From Hymenobacter rubidus (GTDB lineage: Bacteria > Bacteroidota > Bacteroidia > Cytophagales > Hymenobacteraceae), in the NCBI RefSeq assembly GCF_016734815.1, contig NZ_JAERQF010000006.1, positions 124,001 to 188,000 on the forward strand: a DNA stretch of 64,000 bases, written 5' to 3'. Below, one piece after another: positions 59,552 to 64,000 of this stretch (positions within the stretch are counted from its first letter, which is position 1; every line of letters begins with the position of its first letter). The notes beneath the pieces were generated by a model, which saw only the letters and a list, made by a program, of their open reading frames with translations, searched no databases and had not been told where the DNA came from. Both the position numbers and the translations under genes were made by a program.

Positions 59552-60655
59552 ATGGCCACCCTGGGAGATTATAGCGACTACACCTGTGAGCAACCCCTCT
59601 GTACATTCAGCACCACGGGAGTATGCGTAAAAAACTTTACCCCAGCAAACAAATGCCCATTCTTGAGCAATGAGCATGATTTGGAAGACGAAGACCTAGA
59701 AGATGACGTGGAAGACGGAGATGAAGAATCCGCCTTGCTCAATGCCCACGACATCGATGATTTGAAAGGGGGCAGCCCTGGTGATGATGAAGACAAATCG
59801 ACCCCAGTCGCTGATTCTATTTACTTCGCATCTGGCGAAGCACTGCTGGGGTCAAGCATTGAAACCATTACCTATGCCTTCCCGGCCAAACTAATTCTTA
59901 TCATTGGAGGACCCGACTGCGGCAAAACCACACTGGTTTCAGCTGTGTTCGAGTCTTTTCAAAAGAGGGCACTAGGGAATTTCATATTCGCCGGCTCCTA
60001 TACGCAGGTTGGATTTGAGTTAATCAGCTACCTTGCCCGGGAAGCATCTGGTAAAATTGACCCAGATACCGAAAGAACTAAGTCAGCAGAATTCCTCTAC
60101 TTACATCTGTCAATTCGAGATAAATTACTTGCCCACAAAGCCCAACACCTTCTATTTACTGATGTATCAGGAGAGAGGTTTAACCTCGCTCGTGATACAC
60201 AAGCTGAGATGGATGAGCTAACTATTTTAAAGAAGGCTGACCATATCTTCTATATAGTAGATGGAGAGGCCCTAAGCAACGTTAAAACCCGTGATACTAC
60301 TAAACAAGACGTTATCATATTCCTCAAAAGAGCGATAAAAGCTAATCTACTTACTAAAGACAACCAACTGATTATCTTAATAAACAAATTTGACCGGGTT
60401 ATTAAAAATTCTGCGCAACAGGCCGTAGAACTTTTTTTCACGGCTCAGCTCAAGAAGCTTTTTCCAGATATAATTGCTGACATTATTACTACAGTTGCAA
60501 GGCCTAAACGAGACAGCCTAAGCCATCAGACTCATAATCTGGATGTTTTCCTTGATTTGTGCACGCGCAATACAAAAATTGATAAGGAAAATCTTGTTTA
60601 TTATACGTCTACAACTACTAACTCAAGAGAGTTTTCGCGCTTATTTTCTAAATAA
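59552..60655 (+). CDS. TRAFAC-like GTPase with Cys-rich N-terminus (double-GTPase 2 type)
   Basis: 367 residues. N-terminal Cys12, Cys17, Cys25 and Cys35 could bind one zinc. A strongly acidic linker follows (about 41-81). GTPase motifs: GGPDCGKT (119-126), DVSGE with Asp204, and NKFD (278-281), a full G1/G3/G4 set. Three nt separate it from the next GTPase, so they should act as a pair. In related systems they are thought to sense or time the response. Confidence 0.82.
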   Translation: MATLGDYSDYTCEQPLCTFSTTGVCVKNFTPANKCPFLSNEHDLEDEDLEDDVEDGDEESALLNAHDIDDLKGGSPGDDEDKSTPVADSIYFASGEALLGSSIETITYAFPAKLILIIGGPDCGKTTLVSAVFESFQKRALGNFIFAGSYTQVGFELISYLAREASGKIDPDTERTKSAEFLYLHLSIRDKLLAHKAQHLLFTDVSGERFNLARDTQAEMDELTILKKADHIFYIVDGEALSNVKTRDTTKQDVIIFLKRAIKANLLTKDNQLIILINKFDRVIKNSAQQAVELFFTAQLKKLFPDIIADIITTVARPKRDSLSHQTHNLDVFLDLCTRNTKIDKENLVYYTSTTTNSREFSRLFSK

Positions 60656-60658
60656 CCA

Positions 60659-61540
60659 ATGGCTAGTTTACAAACTCCTAAAATAGTTTTACTTGGCTTA
60701 CCATCAACAGGTAAGACTTCATTTTTAGCTGCGCTGCGACATTACATTGAGGTAGATACACCAAATAAAAAATTAATTCAATACGATTACTCTGAGAATG
60801 ATGAGTATTTAACTAAAATTTACTTTGATTGGTTGGGTTGCGCCCTACCAACTCGCACCCCTGCAAACGCCAAAACTTATAGAAATATAAAATTATTCCT
60901 ACAACATATTGAAACCGAAGAAAAATTAATTCTCGATGTGCCAGATATAGCAGGAGAGACGTTCAATCAACAATGGGAATCGCGAAGCTGGACAAAACTT
61001 TATATGAGTGAGATAGAACAAGCTGATGGTTTGATTCTTTTTATTCATTCTCAAGATGTCAGAACCCCTGTTTTTTTGCATGATATATACGCGCTAACTG
61101 AAGGTGAAGAAGAAGATTATATTAGCAAACTAGAGCCTTGGTCACCAAGAAAAGCACCAACTCAAGTAGTATTGGTGGAATTGCTACAATTCCACTTGGA
61201 ACACTTCCACCGAAAACCGATGCCCGTTGCCATTGTCATATCGGCTTGGGAAAAGCTGTTGTCAGGAGGAACTGGGATTACGCCGGAACGTTGGCTAGAA
61301 AGAAACTTACCTTTGCTGTCACAATTTTTGATTGCCAACCAGGAAAAGTTACAGACCAACGTTTATGGCGTAAGTGCTCAAGGCGGTGATTTCGCAAACA
61401 CAGAGGAGCGCACCAAGCTGCAGCACCTAGACGATGCCGCTGAGCGTATCAAGGTTCAAGTAGGCACTGAGCACAGCAATGACATCAGTGCCCCTATTCA
61501 ATGGCTCCTTAACACATGGCAGAGTCCGTCAACCCAGTAA
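60659..61540 (+). CDS. TRAFAC-like GTPase (double-GTPase 1 type)
   Basis: 293 residues. P-loop GLPSTGKT (13-20) and DIAGE with Asp96 are clear. The G4 position appears as ISAWEK rather than NKxD, so guanine specificity is less certain. The C-terminal 80 residues are helical. Its 3' end overlaps the GAP1 gene by 25 nt, which supports coupled translation. Confidence 0.8.
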   Translation: MASLQTPKIVLLGLPSTGKTSFLAALRHYIEVDTPNKKLIQYDYSENDEYLTKIYFDWLGCALPTRTPANAKTYRNIKLFLQHIETEEKLILDVPDIAGETFNQQWESRSWTKLYMSEIEQADGLILFIHSQDVRTPVFLHDIYALTEGEEEDYISKLEPWSPRKAPTQVVLVELLQFHLEHFHRKPMPVAIVISAWEKLLSGGTGITPERWLERNLPLLSQFLIANQEKLQTNVYGVSAQGGDFANTEERTKLQHLDDAAERIKVQVGTEHSNDISAPIQWLLNTWQSPSTQ

Positions 61541-63900
61541 TACACCAAACGTTGCACGGGTATGCTGACGGACATACGCTGTTGGCGTCCTCGTGCGACC
61601 TGACACCAGTCGAGAAGAAAGCCTTATTGCTTCTAAGTGACCTTTCCGGACAGACAGGCAACCGAAACTTTGATTCTTATCTAACTGGCTACCCACTTCC
61701 TGGGAAGCGCTATTATGCCCTCGCCAGAACCTGGTACGCTCCTGAGATGCCCCGCCCTGGCTGTGTGTGGACGCAAACCTTGCTACTTGCGCTTCCATTG
61801 TTAACCAGAATAAGTAACTTATCAGAACTCAATAACTTATTCGTGAGGCCATTAATTGGCCAAACAACTCCATACTTATCAGCCATTCCAGTCGATGAGT
61901 TCACTGATATTTACAAATTTATTTCTGCCTCATTATATGGCGTTAGGCCAAGCTTCTATGCCATTGCGTATCACTTATACAGCAAAACAAAGGAGGCGAT
62001 TGTAGTCCCAGCTGAGAGTGCTGCAGAATACGAGGACGACATTCTCAGCATTTGGAGCCAACAGTGGCCAAGGCTGCGCCGCAGCTTTTCATTCTGCACT
62101 GGCTCACTGTCTATCAGAGAACTGGACAGCAAGCCATTAGACTTTCAGGTTGTTCCTGATTCTTATGGTAGTCGCCTCTCCCGGCAACAGACAGACAATA
62201 TTGCTGTGGCAGACCTATCTGCCAAGAATAAGGTAACGAATTGGTTCAAGGTGTATGAGGGCATAGAGCCGCAGCGCCTGCAATCCTTCATGTATCATTA
62301 TGGCTCCGACATCATTGGCAAACGCAGCAAGTTTGCTCCTTTGTGTTTAGCCTATGGCATACTCGATAACAAGCCAGAACCCAGTATCACATTCGAAAGC
62401 ATTCTATTATTTCTTAAGCAGAATTTTAGCTCTGCTAGCGAAGCCAAAAGACTTAAGCGTGATTTAATCAACAGATTAATTGACTATACACCAGATGGCA
62501 AATATGCGTTTGTAGAAGCATTTCTTACATCTCCCAATGCAGATTTAATTCCTACACAGGAATGGGACCTTTCGGAGCTAATTATACAACTATGGTCAGA
62601 GGATAAAATCAGTTCAGATAAAATCACTAGACTCCTCGAGAAATTAGATTCAAGCAGACTGAGTGAAGCCCAAAAGTTACAATTGCTAAATGGTTTACCA
62701 GTTGAGGCGTGGATTGATATCGAATGGGTATCACATTCTTTGCTAACTGAGGTTGTCATTGCTCAGCCTCAACTAATAATCAGGTTATGGTCAGAAGGCA
62801 AAATCGACAAGAAGCAGCTTATTACACTACTTGAAGAGCTAAGTGAAGCCACTGATGCTCAAAAGCTTAAACTTCTAAGCAACTTACCCATTGAATTATG
62901 GGCAGATGTTCGATGGGTAACAGATGCCTTGATAAGGCAAATTGTTACTACTCAACCTCACGTACTTGAACAACCAATCTTTTGGCAGGGCCCAATCCCT
63001 AGTCAACTCATTGGGCTAAAAGTATTTACAAAGAACAGCGGAGATTTCTTTCATGTCGGCAGGGTAGTGGCGGCCATGATTAATGCACACAACGATAGGT
63101 GGATAGAAAACCTATCGTCTGAGCTCAACTATCTTATACTCTTCGCTGCTCTAGACTGGTTGATACATAAACCTAATGCGACGCTGCCCCAGAAGTGGGA
63201 AAATCTAGTGTGGGCATATCCAAGCGAATACCTAGAGTGGCTCGTGTCAAATCAGCACTATACAGAACGGAATACTGAGCTAATGCTACAAATACTTGTA
63301 GCAAAGAACTTTAATGCTGATAGTTTGAGTAAAGAGGATGTAAATCCGTTGCTTACCCGACTAGTAAAACTACGAGCAAGTTCTATGCGCAATAAAGCCA
63401 TGGCCATCTGGCTGGCAAAAGGCCTCAATAATTTACATCCGGCTGCAAAAGAAATCACAATTATATTATTTCAGCCTATTTACAATATTCTTAAGCAAGA
63501 CCAATTGGATTATGATAGTTGGTTATTCCTCAATCCAGGATTTGAAAAGCCTATAGAAAGCTTTAGCTTCTATGAAATCCCTAAAATCATTATAAAATTC
63601 TTTTCCGAAGAAAAGCCTCAATCAGACGATTGGGACAAATGCGGTCAACTCCGGCAAAAAATTATACAGTCGTGCATTCTGCTCCAATGGCCCAGCGAAG
63701 TATTGTGTAGAGCAATTACAGATAAAATCACATTTGAGGACATTACAAAATATGCTTTAAAGCTTGAAAGTGGAAGAGTACTCTTTACCAGAGTCTTGCG
63801 CTTTATTAAGGAAAACAAGAAATACAAGAACCCTGGTTATGAAAAAATAATAGAATTCGAGTTCCAGAGAATTAAAAAAGGCAAGAAGAAGCGTAAATAA
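61516..63900 (+). CDS. GTPase-associated protein 1 (GAP1-N1 type)
   Basis: 794 residues. N-terminal GAP1-N1 domain (about 1-150): HQTLHGYADGHTLLASS, LLLSDLSGQ, YLTGYPLPG, YALARTWYAPEMPRPGCVWTQ-type core (seen here as ARTWYAPEMPRPGCVW). A middle domain follows to about residue 330. Residues about 354-417 and 418-481 are a tandem repeat (LIIQLWSEDKI / LIIRLWSEGKI). The C-terminal 300 residues are helical with a basic end. Likely the sensor or scaffold. Last complete gene of the operon. Confidence 0.82.
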   Translation: MAESVNPVIHQTLHGYADGHTLLASSCDLTPVEKKALLLLSDLSGQTGNRNFDSYLTGYPLPGKRYYALARTWYAPEMPRPGCVWTQTLLLALPLLTRISNLSELNNLFVRPLIGQTTPYLSAIPVDEFTDIYKFISASLYGVRPSFYAIAYHLYSKTKEAIVVPAESAAEYEDDILSIWSQQWPRLRRSFSFCTGSLSIRELDSKPLDFQVVPDSYGSRLSRQQTDNIAVADLSAKNKVTNWFKVYEGIEPQRLQSFMYHYGSDIIGKRSKFAPLCLAYGILDNKPEPSITFESILLFLKQNFSSASEAKRLKRDLINRLIDYTPDGKYAFVEAFLTSPNADLIPTQEWDLSELIIQLWSEDKISSDKITRLLEKLDSSRLSEAQKLQLLNGLPVEAWIDIEWVSHSLLTEVVIAQPQLIIRLWSEGKIDKKQLITLLEELSEATDAQKLKLLSNLPIELWADVRWVTDALIRQIVTTQPHVLEQPIFWQGPIPSQLIGLKVFTKNSGDFFHVGRVVAAMINAHNDRWIENLSSELNYLILFAALDWLIHKPNATLPQKWENLVWAYPSEYLEWLVSNQHYTERNTELMLQILVAKNFNADSLSKEDVNPLLTRLVKLRASSMRNKAMAIWLAKGLNNLHPAAKEITIILFQPIYNILKQDQLDYDSWLFLNPGFEKPIESFSFYEIPKIIIKFFSEEKPQSDDWDKCGQLRQKIIQSCILLQWPSEVLCRAITDKITFEDITKYALKLESGRVLFTRVLRFIKENKKYKNPGYEKIIEFEFQRIKKGKKKRK

Positions 63901-64000
63901 TTTTGCAACAGGTCAACTTATCGCTTTTGAAGATATAGAATCTGCGTTCGGAACCAGCTTAGACCATTCCTCATGCACGGCAAAAGTTATAGTGGAAGCC
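63858..64000 (+). other. Open frame running off the window
   Basis: The +1 frame relative to the GAP1 gene is open from 63853 to the end and reads protein-like (QLIAFEDIESAFG). No ATG is present, only non-standard candidates, so I do not call a gene. It could be a next operon gene or chance. Confidence 0.25.

Overview
The window looks like a chromosome segment of a high-GC Bacteroidota bacterium, most like Hymenobacter or a close relative. Supporting signs are a type IX secretion (Por) sorting tail, Bacteroidota-type lipoprotein signals, -7 promoter boxes of the TAnnTTTG type, typical Bacteroidota protein sequences (MurB, MutS2, KdsB, a TIGR02757 family protein) and very few Shine-Dalgarno sequences.

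Region 1 (1-20.45 kb) is ordinary chromosome: a truncated sugar MFS transporter, a lipoprotein, kptA, murB, two related secreted OB-fold/fibronectin proteins (the second an extracellular phospholipase D-like protein with a sorting tail), a CPA2 cation/proton antiporter, a CDP-alcohol phosphatidyltransferase, mutS2, several membrane proteins, a LysM protein, kdsB, a SUI1 factor, a lipid kinase, gap and a tRNA-Glu with a textbook Bacteroidota promoter. Non-coding curiosities here are a perfect 68-bp palindrome after gap and a 104-bp inverted repeat.

Region 2 (about 20.5-56.4 kb) is a tailed prophage transcribed almost entirely leftward. Early genes (55.7-50.5 kb) are mostly small and unknown. 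Late genes follow: fibre-like and carbohydrate-binding-like proteins, S49 prohead protease with a probable nested scaffold, capsid, probable tail tube, ParB-methyltransferase fusion, small and large terminase, portal, a lysis cassette (membrane proteins, CHAP endolysin, putative one-piece spanin), a cargo pocket with an amidoligase, then tail proteins and the tape measure. A small serine recombinase and an AT-rich zinc-finger gene lie at the left end. Six late units start at an identical 35-bp promoter element (GTCC, 26 nt, xTTTG), several fused to the terminator of the previous unit; a seventh, one base longer, lies at the far left. Three tandem 21-bp iteron-like repeats mark the early/late boundary. 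No tyrosine integrase, large serine integrase or attachment repeat is visible, so the ends are not proven.

Region 3 (55.9-64 kb) reads rightward from a divergent operator region: a phage-type regulator, a coupled SLATT two-helix membrane protein, a small unknown gene, then a compact operon of nucleoside phosphorylase-like effector, helical GASH-like protein, two TRAFAC-type GTPases and a GAP1-N1 protein. This is a GTPase-centred conflict (defence) system. A diverged repeat of the regulator's 3' end flanks the SLATT cassette, suggesting modular cargo exchange beside the phage regulator.
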